A DNA stretch of 64,000 bases from Rhizobiales bacterium Ga0077537 (GTDB lineage: Bacteria; Pseudomonadota; Alphaproteobacteria; Rhizobiales; Hyphomicrobiaceae): positions 868,001-932,000 of the forward strand of contig LNEM01000030.1 of the NCBI GenBank assembly GCA_001464955.1. Reading direction: 5' to 3'. Numbering within the stretch: position 1 is the first letter of the stretch; each line of letters starts with the position of its first letter. Positions 46,147 to 54,300 of the stretch are shown here, one piece after another. The notes beneath the pieces were generated by a model, which saw nothing but the letters and a program-made list of their open reading frames with translations, had not been told where the DNA came from and did not search any database. The position numbers were made by a program, and so were the translations under genes.

Positions 46147-47232
46147 ATGGCCGAAGACATCATCATTGCCGCGCCCAAGCTGACCGCCGCCATCGAGGCG
46201 ATCGTCGCCAAGGGGGGCTCGAATGCGCGCGAGGCGAAGCTCGTCGCCGAGAACCTCGTTGAAGCCAATCTGAAGGGCCACGACTCGCACGGCGTCGGCA
46301 TGATCCCGCGCTACATTCAGTCGCTGGTCGAGGGCGGTCTCGCTCTCAATCAGGCGCCCCGGATCGAACTGGACACTGGCCCGCTCGTCAGGCTCGACGG
46401 TCAGGCCGGCTATGGCCAGGTGATCGGCCACGACACGATGAACATCGCCATCGAGCGCGCCCGAAAGCACGGCCTGAGCGCCGTCGGCCTTCACCATTCT
46501 CATCACATCGGCCGCATCGGCGCCTGGGCTGAGATGGCGGTCGCAGCCGGCCTGGTTTCGATGCATTTCGTCAATGTCGTGTCGCGGCCAATCGTGGCGG
46601 CGTGGGGCGGCGGTGACGGACGCTTCGGCACCAACCCGATCTGCATCGGCGTGCCGAGGAAGGGAGCCGACCCGATCGTTCTCGACTTCGCGACGAGCCG
46701 GATCGCCCAGGGCAAGACGCGCGTGGCCCACAACAAGGGCGCCAAGCTTCCACCCGGCACCATCATCGACAACGAAGGCCGTCCGACGGTTGATCCGCGC
46801 TTCACCGTCATCCCGCCGTTCGGCGCCATCATGACGTTCGGCGAACACAAAGGCTTCGGATTGGCGCTCATCGCCGAGCTTCTGGGCGGCGCGCTGACCG
46901 GCGGCGCGACCATGCGCAAGGCCTACGATGGCAGCATGAAGGGCGTCTACAACGGCATGCTCACGATCGTCATCGATCCGGAGCGGCTGGGCACATCCAA
47001 TCACTTCCAGAGCGAGATCGATGCCTTCACGGGGTGGCTGACGTCGGGCCCCGTTGCGGAAGGCTTCGACAAGGTTCGTCTGGCGGGAGAGCCGGAGCGG
47101 GAGTGGAAGGCGAAGCGCCTGAAGGACGGCATTCCCGTCGACCAGACGACGTGGGCCGACATCCTCGCCTCGGCCGGCAAGGTCGGTCTGTCGGCGGCCG
47201 AGGTCGAACGGATCGCCGGCATCGCCGGCTGA
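46147..47232 (+). CDS. Ldh family (malate/L-sulfolactate-type) oxidoreductase
   Basis: 361 residues of the NAD(P)-dependent L-2-hydroxyacid dehydrogenase family that is unrelated to classical MDH/LDH. Typical landmarks: LVAENLVEANLKGHDSHGVGMIPRYI with the catalytic His, GLHHSHHIGRIGAWAEMA, ATSRIAQGKTRVA, and FGEHKGFGLALIAELLGGAL. It precedes a double CoA-transferase by 87 bases and may share its operon, which would suit a hydroxyacid catabolic route. Substrate not deducible. Confidence 0.92.
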   Translation: MAEDIIIAAPKLTAAIEAIVAKGGSNAREAKLVAENLVEANLKGHDSHGVGMIPRYIQSLVEGGLALNQAPRIELDTGPLVRLDGQAGYGQVIGHDTMNIAIERARKHGLSAVGLHHSHHIGRIGAWAEMAVAAGLVSMHFVNVVSRPIVAAWGGGDGRFGTNPICIGVPRKGADPIVLDFATSRIAQGKTRVAHNKGAKLPPGTIIDNEGRPTVDPRFTVIPPFGAIMTFGEHKGFGLALIAELLGGALTGGATMRKAYDGSMKGVYNGMLTIVIDPERLGTSNHFQSEIDAFTGWLTSGPVAEGFDKVRLAGEPEREWKAKRLKDGIPVDQTTWADILASAGKVGLSAAEVERIAGIAG

Positions 47233-47319
47233 CGCGCCGCGCGATGAACGCGGGGTGAGGATTGGGCTGGGACCGCGGGCCGAGTCGCCCGGATCGGTCG
47301 GTGTTGACGGGACAGGGAT

Positions 47320-49635
47320 ATGGCGGGCGCGCTGGCTGGTCTTTCGGTCGTCGATCTGAGCACGGGTGCCGCCGCCGCGCTGGCGACCCTCTTCCTCTCC
47401 GATCACGGTGCCGACGTGGTGCGCATCGTCGGTCCGGACATGCCGGATTTCCGCGACGGCGGTTTCGTCGTCTGGGACCGTGGCAAGACCGCTGTCCGTG
47501 TCGATCTGTCGACGCCGGCCGGCCAGTCGCAGCTGGCTGCGATGCTGGCCTCCGCGGATGTTCTGGTCGAGGATCTTTCGCCGTCGTCGCAGCTGCAGCC
47601 CCTCGTCGCCCGTGGCCGCCTGATGGCGTCGAACCCGCGCCTCGTCAGCGCATCCATCACGGCTTACGGCAAGCAGGGGCCTTGGCGCGACGAACCCCCG
47701 ATCGATGATCTGGTCATGGCGCGGACGGGCCTCCTCGGTGGGCTGCCGGGCTTCCGCCCTGCCCCGGTGCATTGCGTGCATCCGCTCCCGACCGTCGGTG
47801 CCGCCTTGCTGGCTGTCAATGCCGTCGCGGCAGCCCTCTTGGCCCGCGAGACGACCGGCCGTGGCCGCGCCATCGAGACCTCGCTGATGGCCGGCGCCTT
47901 GCTCTACATGACCAAGGTCGACGGCGAACGTATCAAGCGCCACGTCTTTCAGTCGCATCCGGCTGGCAGCGCACCATTCTACAGCCTCTACGAGTGCGCC
48001 GACGGGAAGTGGCTTCAGCTGGGCTGCGTGCACGAAGGTTTCATCGCGAAGGCGGCGGGCCTGTTCGGCCTGACCGAACTGATCGCCGAACCGCGCATGG
48101 TGTCTGGCCGCGCCCCCGCGACACCCGCAGATGACACTGAACTGCGCGAACGAGTCGCAGCCGCCATCCGGACGCGCCCGCTCGCCGAATGGAGCACGCT
48201 CTTCGAGAGGGAGGACGTCCCGTTCGCGCCGGCACGGCTCACGGAGGAAGGCTTCGACGACCCGCAGGTCATCCACAACGGTATGGTCATGACGCTCGAG
48301 GACCCGGCCGTCGGTCCCGTGATGCAGATGGGCGTCCCGGTCGCCATGAGCGCCACACCGGGGGCCGTTCGGGGGCCACGGTCGGCCCCGGTTGCGCCGT
48401 CTGCATCGCATGCGACCGTCGCGCCGTCTTCGCCCCGCATCGATGCGCCGGCACCTTTGGATCCCCCGCCACTGGACGGCATCCGCATCCTCGAGATCAC
48501 GAACCTGATCGCGGGCCCCACCGCGGGCAGGATTCTGGCGGATCTCGGCGCGGACGTGATCAAGCTCGAGCCGCCGGCCGGCGACATCTCCCGCCCGATC
48601 GGCCGCACCTATTTCTACGCCGTGAACTTCAACAAGCGCTCGGTCTGCATCGATACGGGAACCGACAAGGGCCGTCGCGTCGTGCAGGCGATCGCTGCAA
48701 CCTGCGACGCACTCTTGGCGAACATGCGTCCGGGGGCGAGCGAGCGCATGGGCATCGGCCCGGCGATCAATCCGCGCCTGATCGAAACCCATCTGACGGG
48801 TTACGGGTGGACGGGCCCTTACGCGAAGCGGCCGGGCATCGATCCCCTCGCTCAGGCCTACATGGGCCTGTCGCGCGCTCAGGGCGGCCCCGACAATCCG
48901 CCGGTGTTTCCAGCCCAGCTCGCGCCGACCGACTTCACCACGGGCGCCATGGGGGCGTTCGGTACCATTCTCGCGCTTTACGTCCGGGCGAAGACGGGAG
49001 CCCCTCAGAAGGTGGATTGCAACCTCCTGTCGGGTGGCATCGTCCTCTCCTCGGCGTGGTTCACCCGCTATCGAGGCCGCCCTGAGCGGCAACTCGCCGA
49101 CAAGGCGCAGATGGGCACCGGCCCGTTCCATCGATTGGTCCGCGTCGCCGATGGCTGGATTTACGTGGCCGCCGACGACGCGGCGTCGCGCCACGCCCTA
49201 TGCCGGGTCGCCGGCCTCCCCGTCCCGACCCCTGAAGACCTCGAAGTTGGCCCCTCTCGCCATCCGCTCGAGTGCCCGTTTGCCGCCCGGCTCTCGTCAG
49301 CTCTTGCCACAGGCACCGTTACGGCAACCCTGGCGCGGCTGGCCGAAGCCGGCGTGCCGGCAGCGCCCGCACCACCGGGGCATGCGGAGATCTTCCTCGA
49401 GGATCCCCACGTCCTCGCGAATGGTATGGTCGCCGTCAGATCCCACCCGACGTGCGGCACGATCCGCGTCCAGTGGCAGTCGGTTCGGATCGCCGACACG
49501 GCGCCGACGCTCGGCCGCGCCACGGCACTTCTGGGCGAGCATTCGGCCGATGTGATGCGCGAGGCCGGGCTCTCAGAGGCCGAAATTGCGGCTCACCTCG
49601 AAGCGGGCGTCGTCAGGATGGAACGGCCCGCCTGA
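47320..49635 (+). CDS. CaiB/BaiF CoA-transferase, two fused domains
   Basis: 771 residues holding two consecutive class III CoA-transferase domains (about 1-350 and 380-771), joined by an Ala/Pro/Ser-rich linker around 355-385. Ordinary members are about 400 residues and carry a catalytic aspartate. The second domain has it (PTDFTTGAMGAFG, Asp538). In the first domain the matching segment is HPLPTVGAALLAV, so the aspartate position is Leu156 and that half is probably inactive. The fusion mimics the interlocked dimer of formyl-CoA transferase. It likely activates an acid produced by the preceding Ldh-family enzyme. Confidence 0.9.
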   Translation: MAGALAGLSVVDLSTGAAAALATLFLSDHGADVVRIVGPDMPDFRDGGFVVWDRGKTAVRVDLSTPAGQSQLAAMLASADVLVEDLSPSSQLQPLVARGRLMASNPRLVSASITAYGKQGPWRDEPPIDDLVMARTGLLGGLPGFRPAPVHCVHPLPTVGAALLAVNAVAAALLARETTGRGRAIETSLMAGALLYMTKVDGERIKRHVFQSHPAGSAPFYSLYECADGKWLQLGCVHEGFIAKAAGLFGLTELIAEPRMVSGRAPATPADDTELRERVAAAIRTRPLAEWSTLFEREDVPFAPARLTEEGFDDPQVIHNGMVMTLEDPAVGPVMQMGVPVAMSATPGAVRGPRSAPVAPSASHATVAPSSPRIDAPAPLDPPPLDGIRILEITNLIAGPTAGRILADLGADVIKLEPPAGDISRPIGRTYFYAVNFNKRSVCIDTGTDKGRRVVQAIAATCDALLANMRPGASERMGIGPAINPRLIETHLTGYGWTGPYAKRPGIDPLAQAYMGLSRAQGGPDNPPVFPAQLAPTDFTTGAMGAFGTILALYVRAKTGAPQKVDCNLLSGGIVLSSAWFTRYRGRPERQLADKAQMGTGPFHRLVRVADGWIYVAADDAASRHALCRVAGLPVPTPEDLEVGPSRHPLECPFAARLSSALATGTVTATLARLAEAGVPAAPAPPGHAEIFLEDPHVLANGMVAVRSHPTCGTIRVQWQSVRIADTAPTLGRATALLGEHSADVMREAGLSEAEIAAHLEAGVVRMERPA

Positions 49636-49733
49636 ACGTCGCCGATCACGATTGCGCGATGTCATTGCCGAAAGGCGCACCCGTGCGTTGAACGGATACG
49701 ATCGCAGCGTCGGCCGCGACGGGAGTGTCCATC

Positions 49734-49982
49734 ATGTCCGGAAAGCCAGACGACCAGAATCCGAGCGTCATACGCTTCCTTGCGATCAATGCCGTCGGGG
49801 GCGCCGTCATCGGGTGCCTCGCAGCGGCCGGCCTCGTTTTGACGGACGCTGGCGGGCTCGCCACGCTGTTCGAGGAAAGCGACTCTGCTGTCTCGGCCTC
49901 AGCTTTGCTGTTCGGCGGCTTTGCGCTGACGTTCGGCAGCTTGGCCATGGCGAGCGCAGTGATGCTGCTGCCTCGCGATTGA
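49734..49982 (+). CDS. Small membrane protein, function unknown
   Basis: 82 residues from ATG 49734 with GGGAG 8 bases upstream (a GTG at 49725 is less likely). Two hydrophobic segments (FLAINAVGGAVIGCLAAAGLVL and ALLFGGFALTFGSLAMASAVML) separated by an acidic loop. The pattern is common in Hyphomicrobiales hypothetical proteins, but no function is known. Convergent with the exporter gene. Confidence 0.72.
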   Translation: MSGKPDDQNPSVIRFLAINAVGGAVIGCLAAAGLVLTDAGGLATLFEESDSAVSASALLFGGFALTFGSLAMASAVMLLPRD

Positions 49983-49998
49983 GCACCGCGCGACGCGC

Positions 49999-51531
49999 TC
50001 ACGCCGGCTGCGGTTTCGTCTTCGGCGGGCTGATCAGCAGGCAGAGCGGGATGGCGAGCGCCGAAAGCACCGTGTAGAGCACGAATGCGTTCGTGAAGCC
50101 GATCATCGTCGCCTGCCGCGTGATCTCCTTCGACAGCTGGGCGAAGCCCGAGAGCGTATCGAACGTCCAGGCGCCCGTGACCCACGGGAGTTGCCACGCC
50201 TTGTTGTAGAAGGTGGCCAGCTCCGTCATGCGGCTGTAGTTGGCGCCCGTCGTCCTTACGATCTCGGTCACGGCAACCGAGATGAAGAGGCTCGATCCCA
50301 GATTGCGCAGGAGATGGAAGACCGACGACCCCTCGGCGCGGAACTCGGGCGCCAGCGTCGAGAACGTGACCACCGTCAACGGCACCCAGAACACACCGAC
50401 CGAGAAGCCCTGCATCAGGCTGTTGATGGCGAGCGTCGTCTGCGACACGTCGAGGCTGAGATTCGCGATCCACCAGCCCGACGACGTCTGCACGAGAGTT
50501 GCCATGATCATGGTGACGCGCGGATCGACGCGCTGCAGCAGCATCGCGGCAAAGAACCCGAGACCGTTGCCGACCCCGCGCCAGGCGACATAGGTGCCGA
50601 TGGCCGAATCCGGGAAGCCGGCGTGCTGCTGCAGCAACGGTGGCATCAGCACGATCGGCGCGAAGTTCAGCATCCCGTAGAGCGTCACCAGTACGCAGCC
50701 GACGGCGTAATTCCGGTCCCGGAAGTGCCCGAGCGTCAGGAACGTGTCCTTCGCGGTCAGGCTGTGGCTGAGGAACACGTAGAACGCGACGACCGCGATC
50801 ACCGTCGACGCCCAGATCTCGGTCGAATCGTACCAGTCCAGCCGCTGCCCGCGCGACAGGACGAGTTGCGCCGCCGCGATCGCGACCGACAGCGACAGGA
50901 ACCCGATCCAGTCGAGCTTGGCGGGTTTCCTGTCCGCGTGATCCGCCGGCAGGTAGTACTTGAACAGGAGGTACGCCAGCAGGCTGACCGGGAGCACCAT
51001 GTAGAAGCCCCACGGCCATCCCATCTGCTCGCCGACGTAACCGCCGAGTGTCGGCCCGATCACCGGCCCGAGGATGTTCGACATGCCGTAGAGCGACATG
51101 ACGAAACCGTGCTGCCGCCGCGGAAAGCTGTCGAGGAGCAGCGTCTGGCTGAGGGGCACCAGCGGCGCGCCGAGCCCGCCCTGCATGACGCGCCAGAAGA
51201 CGAGCATCTCGAGCGAGGTCGACGCGCCGCACATGAACGTGGCGAAGGTGAAGCCCGTAAGGCAAGCCATCATCGTGAGGCGGCGGCCGAAGCGCTCGAC
51301 CAGCCACCCCGTCATCGGGGTCGCGACCGCCGTGGCGATGATGTTGAAGGTCATAACCCACGCAATTTCATCCTGCGTGGCCGAGAGCCCGCCCTGCATC
51401 TGCGGTAGCAGCGTCGTCGCGACGAGGATGGTCGCCGTGTAGCAGGTCGATGCCAGCACGACGCCGATGAGGACGATGATCCGCCCGGTCGGCGTAAGGT
51501 CGTAGACTGCTCTGTCCGGATCCTGGCTCAC
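49999..51531 (-). CDS. DHA2 family (EmrB/QacA) MFS drug exporter
   Basis: About 510 residues with 14 predicted membrane segments. MFS motif A is GWLVERFGRRLTMM, antiporter motif C is YGMSNILGPVIGPTLGGYV, as in EmrB. Such exporters expel hydrophobic drugs, usually with an EmrA-type adaptor; none is adjacent. GTG 51531 (VSQDPDRAVYDLTPTG...) gives the standard N-terminus; the frame is open further upstream without similarity, and no good SD is visible, so the start is uncertain. Divergent from the UGA-containing glutaredoxin gene. Confidence 0.9.
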   Translation of the reverse strand: MSQDPDRAVYDLTPTGRIIVLIGVVLASTCYTATILVATTLLPQMQGGLSATQDEIAWVMTFNIIATAVATPMTGWLVERFGRRLTMMACLTGFTFATFMCGASTSLEMLVFWRVMQGGLGAPLVPLSQTLLLDSFPRRQHGFVMSLYGMSNILGPVIGPTLGGYVGEQMGWPWGFYMVLPVSLLAYLLFKYYLPADHADRKPAKLDWIGFLSLSVAIAAAQLVLSRGQRLDWYDSTEIWASTVIAVVAFYVFLSHSLTAKDTFLTLGHFRDRNYAVGCVLVTLYGMLNFAPIVLMPPLLQQHAGFPDSAIGTYVAWRGVGNGLGFFAAMLLQRVDPRVTMIMATLVQTSSGWWIANLSLDVSQTTLAINSLMQGFSVGVFWVPLTVVTFSTLAPEFRAEGSSVFHLLRNLGSSLFISVAVTEIVRTTGANYSRMTELATFYNKAWQLPWVTGAWTFDTLSGFAQLSKEITRQATMIGFTNAFVLYTVLSALAIPLCLLISPPKTKPQPA

Positions 51532-51681
51532 CCGTTGGCGTCCATGTGTGTCATGTTCCGCAGCCGATAAGTCGATCCGCCGACATCGCTGCGGATTGCG
51601 CGCGAGCCGACCCGATTGGAACCATGTGTCGAACGCCGGAGCAACCGCGAACAACGCAGGGGTGATGTCCGGACATACCCG

Positions 51682-51711
51682 TTGACGGTCACCTCCGACA
51701 CTGCCTATCGT
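51682..51711 (+). promoter_or_regulatory. Putative sigma-70-type promoter of the UGA-containing gene
   Basis: TTGACG (51682-51687), 18-base spacer, TATCGT (51706-51711), ending 31 bases before ATG 51743. GGGAAGACG just before the ATG serves as the ribosome-binding site. Seen by eye only. Confidence 0.4.
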
Positions 51712-51742
51712 GTCGCGGTATCGAACAAGGGAAGACGAACGC

Positions 51743-52537
51743 ATGACCACCGCTGCCGACGGCAAGGTCAGGGTCTATTGGCACCCTGGCTGAACAAGCT
51801 GCCTCCGCACCAAGGAGTTCCTTGGCAAACACGGCATTGAATTTCTCTCCCGCAACGTCCTTGAGGACAAGGACGCCTGGGACGAGATGAAGCCATTCGG
51901 GATCCGAATGGTACCCGTCGTCACGCGTGGCGATCAGTGGGCCAACGGCCAGATCCTGCGCGATGTGGCGGGTCTGGTGGGCGTGGACCTCGGTGAGCAG
52001 ACGATGCTGCCACCGGACGAACTTGTCCGGCGCATCAACCTCATTCTCAAAGCCGAGCAACGCTATTTCGGGCAGATGCCCGAGGAGCGGATGCAGGCCG
52101 AGGTGCCCGGCCGGCCGCGCTCGTTCGCCAATCTCGCGTGGCACACGTTCAACGTGATCGACGCCTGGCTGGAGCACGAGGTTGACGGGACAGCCCTCGT
52201 CAATGGCGCCTACAACCGGAACGCCCCGAAAGGCAAGGACAGCAAGGCCGACATCCTGGCCTACGGTGCCGACGTCGAGAGGCGGTTCAACGAGTGGTGG
52301 TCGACGCAGGGCCCCCACACCGACTTCGACGAGCCCGCCGAGACCTACTACGGCGAGCAGTCGAAGCACGACTTCCTCGAGCGCACGACGTGGCATTCCG
52401 GCCAGCATTGTCGTCAGATGATGATGATCCTCGAGACCTTCATCGGGGTAAAGCCGATCGACCCGCTGCCGGACAGTACTTGGGCCGGTCTCCCCATGCC
52501 CGAGAAGGTCTGGGACGACGAGAAGCCGATCGCCTGA
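51743..52537 (+). CDS. Candidate selenoprotein: glutaredoxin-like (UxxC) domain fused to DinB-like domain
   Basis: Translated from ATG 51743 (GGGAAG upstream) the frame reads MTTAADGKVRVYWHPG, then TGA (51791-51793, codon 17), then TSCLRTKEFLGKHGIEF and onward uninterrupted to 52537, 264 residues if UGA is read through. Homologous redox domains have YWxPGCTSCxRTKEFL, so UGA replaces the first Cys of CxxC, giving U17-T-S-C20. Residues 9-85 are a glutaredoxin/GST-N fold (MVPVV provides the cis-proline). Residues about 95-250 form a DinB-like helical bundle with histidines (AWHTFNVIDAWLEHE, WHSGQHCRQMM) that may bind metal or thiol. A hairpin fitting a bacterial SECIS follows the UGA. Without recoding, an internal ATG 51887 would give only the DinB part. 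No selA, selB or selC gene is visible here. Alternative: a TGC to TGA mutation or base error. Confidence 0.75.
51791..51836 (+). promoter_or_regulatory. Candidate bacterial SECIS element after UGA codon
   Basis: The UGA at 51791-51793 is followed by CCAAGG AGTT CCTTGG (51810-51825), a perfect six-pair stem with a tetraloop containing GU; the loop G (51817) is 24 bases after the UGA. A lower helix TGCC (51800-51803) with GGCA (51833-51836) could close it. Known bacterial SECIS elements are coding-region hairpins just 3' of UGA, with a G near the start of the apical loop at roughly 16-37 bases; the E. coli fdhF loop also exposes GU to SelB. Confidence 0.65.
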
Positions 52538-52571
52538 GGCGTCGACGTCCGGCGCTTGCGCAACGAGAACA

Positions 52572-52602
52572 GGAAAAGGGCGGCGCGAAGCCGCCCTTTT
52601 CC
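52572..52602. terminator. Bidirectional terminator hairpin
   Basis: GGAAAAGGGCGGC (52572-52584), five-base loop, GCCGCCCTTTTCC (52590-52602): a 13-bp perfect stem with an A run on one side and a T run on the other, so it can end transcription of both the UGA-containing gene and the convergent slipin gene. The best terminator in the window. Confidence 0.88.
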
Positions 52603-52613
52603 GTTGTCGTCAC

Positions 52614-53759
52614 TCAGTCCTTGCCGTCGAGCCGGTAGAGCTTCGTCAGCAGGGCGTCGAGGCCCCCGCCGCCCGCGCCGGCGTGGAGATCGATCCGGCC
52701 GACCTTTTCGACCAGCCGCTCGAGCGCCTCGAGCTCTTTCAGCTTCAGGAGGAGCGGATTGTCCTCCATCAGCCGCGCGGTATTGAGCAGCGAGCGCGTC
52801 GCGGCCGTTTCCTCCTGGCGCCGGATCAGGTTGGCCTTGGCCACCCGCTCCGCCTCCACGACCTTGTTCAGAAGGTCGCGGATGTCGCCCGGCAGGATCA
52901 CGTCCTTGACGCCGATCTCACCGATCTCCGCCCCGAGGTCCCGTGCCCTCTCGGTCACGTAGGCGCGAACCTCGTGATCGATCGTGTCGCGTGCCGCCAG
53001 GATGTCGTCGAGCGTCCGCGTCGCCACGGCCTCCCGGATCGCGAACTGCACGAGCCGGTACAGCGTGTTCGCTACGTCCGCCGAAGCGATCGCGGCCTTC
53101 TCCGGATCGCCGATCCGATAGAAGGCGGTGAGCGTGACGCGAATGCCGACGCGATCCTTCGTCAGTATCTCCTGCGCCGTCACCTCGAGCGGTTGCGGGC
53201 GCAGATCGACCTTCGCGAGCCGCACCTGCCGGCCGACGTTCCAGAACGCGTAGCGGCCGGGGTTGAGCCGCTCCTTCAGCACGCCATCGACGAACAGCAG
53301 GCCCGCCTCGTGCGCCTCGACGGTGCCATGAACGATCAGCGTCGAACGCGCGAGGTCGAGCCGGTCCAGATGCCGCTTCTCGACGCGCAGGTTCGTCGCC
53401 GTCTCGATCCGCTCGACCTCGACCAGCGTCAGCGACTTCCAGAATGCCCGCGTGGTCGTCGGCGCCACGAGATGCTTCGGTTCGCCGTCGAGCGACACGA
53501 TGGCCACCTCGGTGGCGCCGGTCTGCAGGATCGTGAAATGCTCGGCCGCGATGTCGGGCCGCGTCTTCTCGATCAGGAGAGCCTTCTCCACCGGCACCTC
53601 GGCGCGCACGACCTTGACCACCTCGGCCTTCAGGCGGCCGAAAGGATCGTAGGCCGTGAAGCGGCCCGGCCCGAGCAGGCGCTCGATCCGGCCGTCGCGT
53701 GTCAGGAAGGCGCGCTCGTCGTCGCGAACCACGACCGTCAGCGAGTGAAAAGGCTTCAT
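52614..53759 (-). CDS. Slipin (stomatin/SPFH) family protein
   Basis: 381 residues from ATG 53759 with GGAG seven bases upstream. The SPFH core is at about 150-330 (GVLKERLNPGRYAFWNVGRQVRLAKVDLRPQPLEVTAQEILTKDRVG..., ending in DLGAEIGEIGVKDVILP and a coiled-coil EAERVAKANLIRRQEETAATRSLLNTA). No N-terminal membrane hairpin is apparent, unlike true stomatins, matching the soluble bacterial slipin subset with an extra N-terminal beta domain. The gene's role is unknown; slipins often pair with NfeD, which is absent here. Confidence 0.88.
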   Translation of the reverse strand: MKPFHSLTVVVRDDERAFLTRDGRIERLLGPGRFTAYDPFGRLKAEVVKVVRAEVPVEKALLIEKTRPDIAAEHFTILQTGATEVAIVSLDGEPKHLVAPTTTRAFWKSLTLVEVERIETATNLRVEKRHLDRLDLARSTLIVHGTVEAHEAGLLFVDGVLKERLNPGRYAFWNVGRQVRLAKVDLRPQPLEVTAQEILTKDRVGIRVTLTAFYRIGDPEKAAIASADVANTLYRLVQFAIREAVATRTLDDILAARDTIDHEVRAYVTERARDLGAEIGEIGVKDVILPGDIRDLLNKVVEAERVAKANLIRRQEETAATRSLLNTARLMEDNPLLLKLKELEALERLVEKVGRIDLHAGAGGGGLDALLTKLYRLDGKD

Positions 53760-53822
53760 CGAATATCTCCAGATCGTTTCTTGTTCTTCTCGGTCAGTCT
53801 CGTGTCACCGCGCTACCGTGCC

Positions 53823-53945
53823 ACCGCGCCGGATGTGGCGGCGCGGTTGCTGGTGGGCAACCGAAGCGCCACGAGGGAGCGCATCCGAAGGCGCAACCGC
53901 GCCGGATGCTTTGTGGGCATCCGAAGGCGCAACGAACGAGCAACC
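53823..53945. repeat. Imperfect tandem repeat, 73-bp period
   Basis: A 13-bp unit ACCGCGCCGGATG recurs exactly at 53823-53835 and 53896-53908; GCATCCGAAGGCGCAAC recurs exactly at 53881-53897 and 53917-53933; GTGGGCAACCGAAGCGCC near 53854 resembles GTGGGCATCCGAAGGCGC near 53914. The arms are partly inverted to each other (CCGGATGC versus GCATCCG), so the unit can fold. This looks like an interspersed palindromic repeat of the genome, in a non-coding gap. Confidence 0.65.
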
Positions 53946-54220
53946 GGCCGCCACCCCACGCCTCGGTCACGGGACCGCGCTTGAGCCCCGGCTCCGGTGA
54001 CTTTCGGCGCCTCGCGTCCAGACCTCGCCCGAGGGCGGGATCTGCCGGTGAGACGCTTCGAGCCACCCTCGTCGGGGCGGTATCCGCGCGGCCACAGAGC
54101 GCCGGGAGCGCTTGCCGCCCCGCACGATCCGGCAAGCCGGACAGCGTGGGATGGCAGGGGAGGCAGCCGGCTCCCCTCAAGTCGAAATCGGTCCTAAACC
54201 GAGTGTGCGTGGAAGGCACA
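53946..54220. other. Intergenic region, no gene recognised
   Basis: No convincing coding frame: the reading frames here run antisense through the tRNA-like genes or lack an SD. An AGGGGAG / CTCCCCT hairpin (54156-54162 and 54171-54177, 8-base loop) lies 44 bases beyond the 3' end of the tRNA-like pair on the minus strand and might terminate their transcript, though no U run follows. Confidence 0.5.
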
Positions 54221-54298
54221 TGGTTCACGACGTGGGAGTCGAACCCACGACCCGCAGGGACATGCCCTGCTGCTCTGACCCAACTGAGCTAGTCGCGA
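54221..54298 (-). tRNA. tRNA-like gene with non-canonical anticodon loop
   Basis: Complete cloverleaf on the minus strand, including encoded CCA: acceptor TCGCGAC/GTCGTGA (one G-U), TA at 8-9, D stem GCTC/GAGC with GGG in the loop, T arm GTGGG-TTCGACT-CCCAC, discriminator A. The anticodon arm is GCAGG-GCATGTC-CCTGC: position 33 is C instead of U, 34-36 would be ATG and 37 is T instead of a purine. G32-C38 can pair, leaving a five-base loop. It therefore cannot be assigned a normal isotype. It directly follows a second tRNA-like gene. Confidence 0.7.
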
Positions 54299-54300
54299 GG

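Noticed and set aside
51743-51793. Reading the glutaredoxin gene as a simple pseudogene or as a 16-residue leader peptide before a DinB gene starting at 51887
   Set aside because: The frame after the UGA encodes the conserved rest of the redox domain without further damage, the UGA falls exactly on the active-site Cys, and a SECIS-like hairpin follows. A base error is not fully excluded, so confidence is kept below certainty.
53794-54292. Possible proteins across the gap between slipin and the tRNA-like genes, on either strand
   Set aside because: Composition follows the DNA repeats, and the phrase WESNPRP in one frame is the usual translation of an antisense tRNA T arm.
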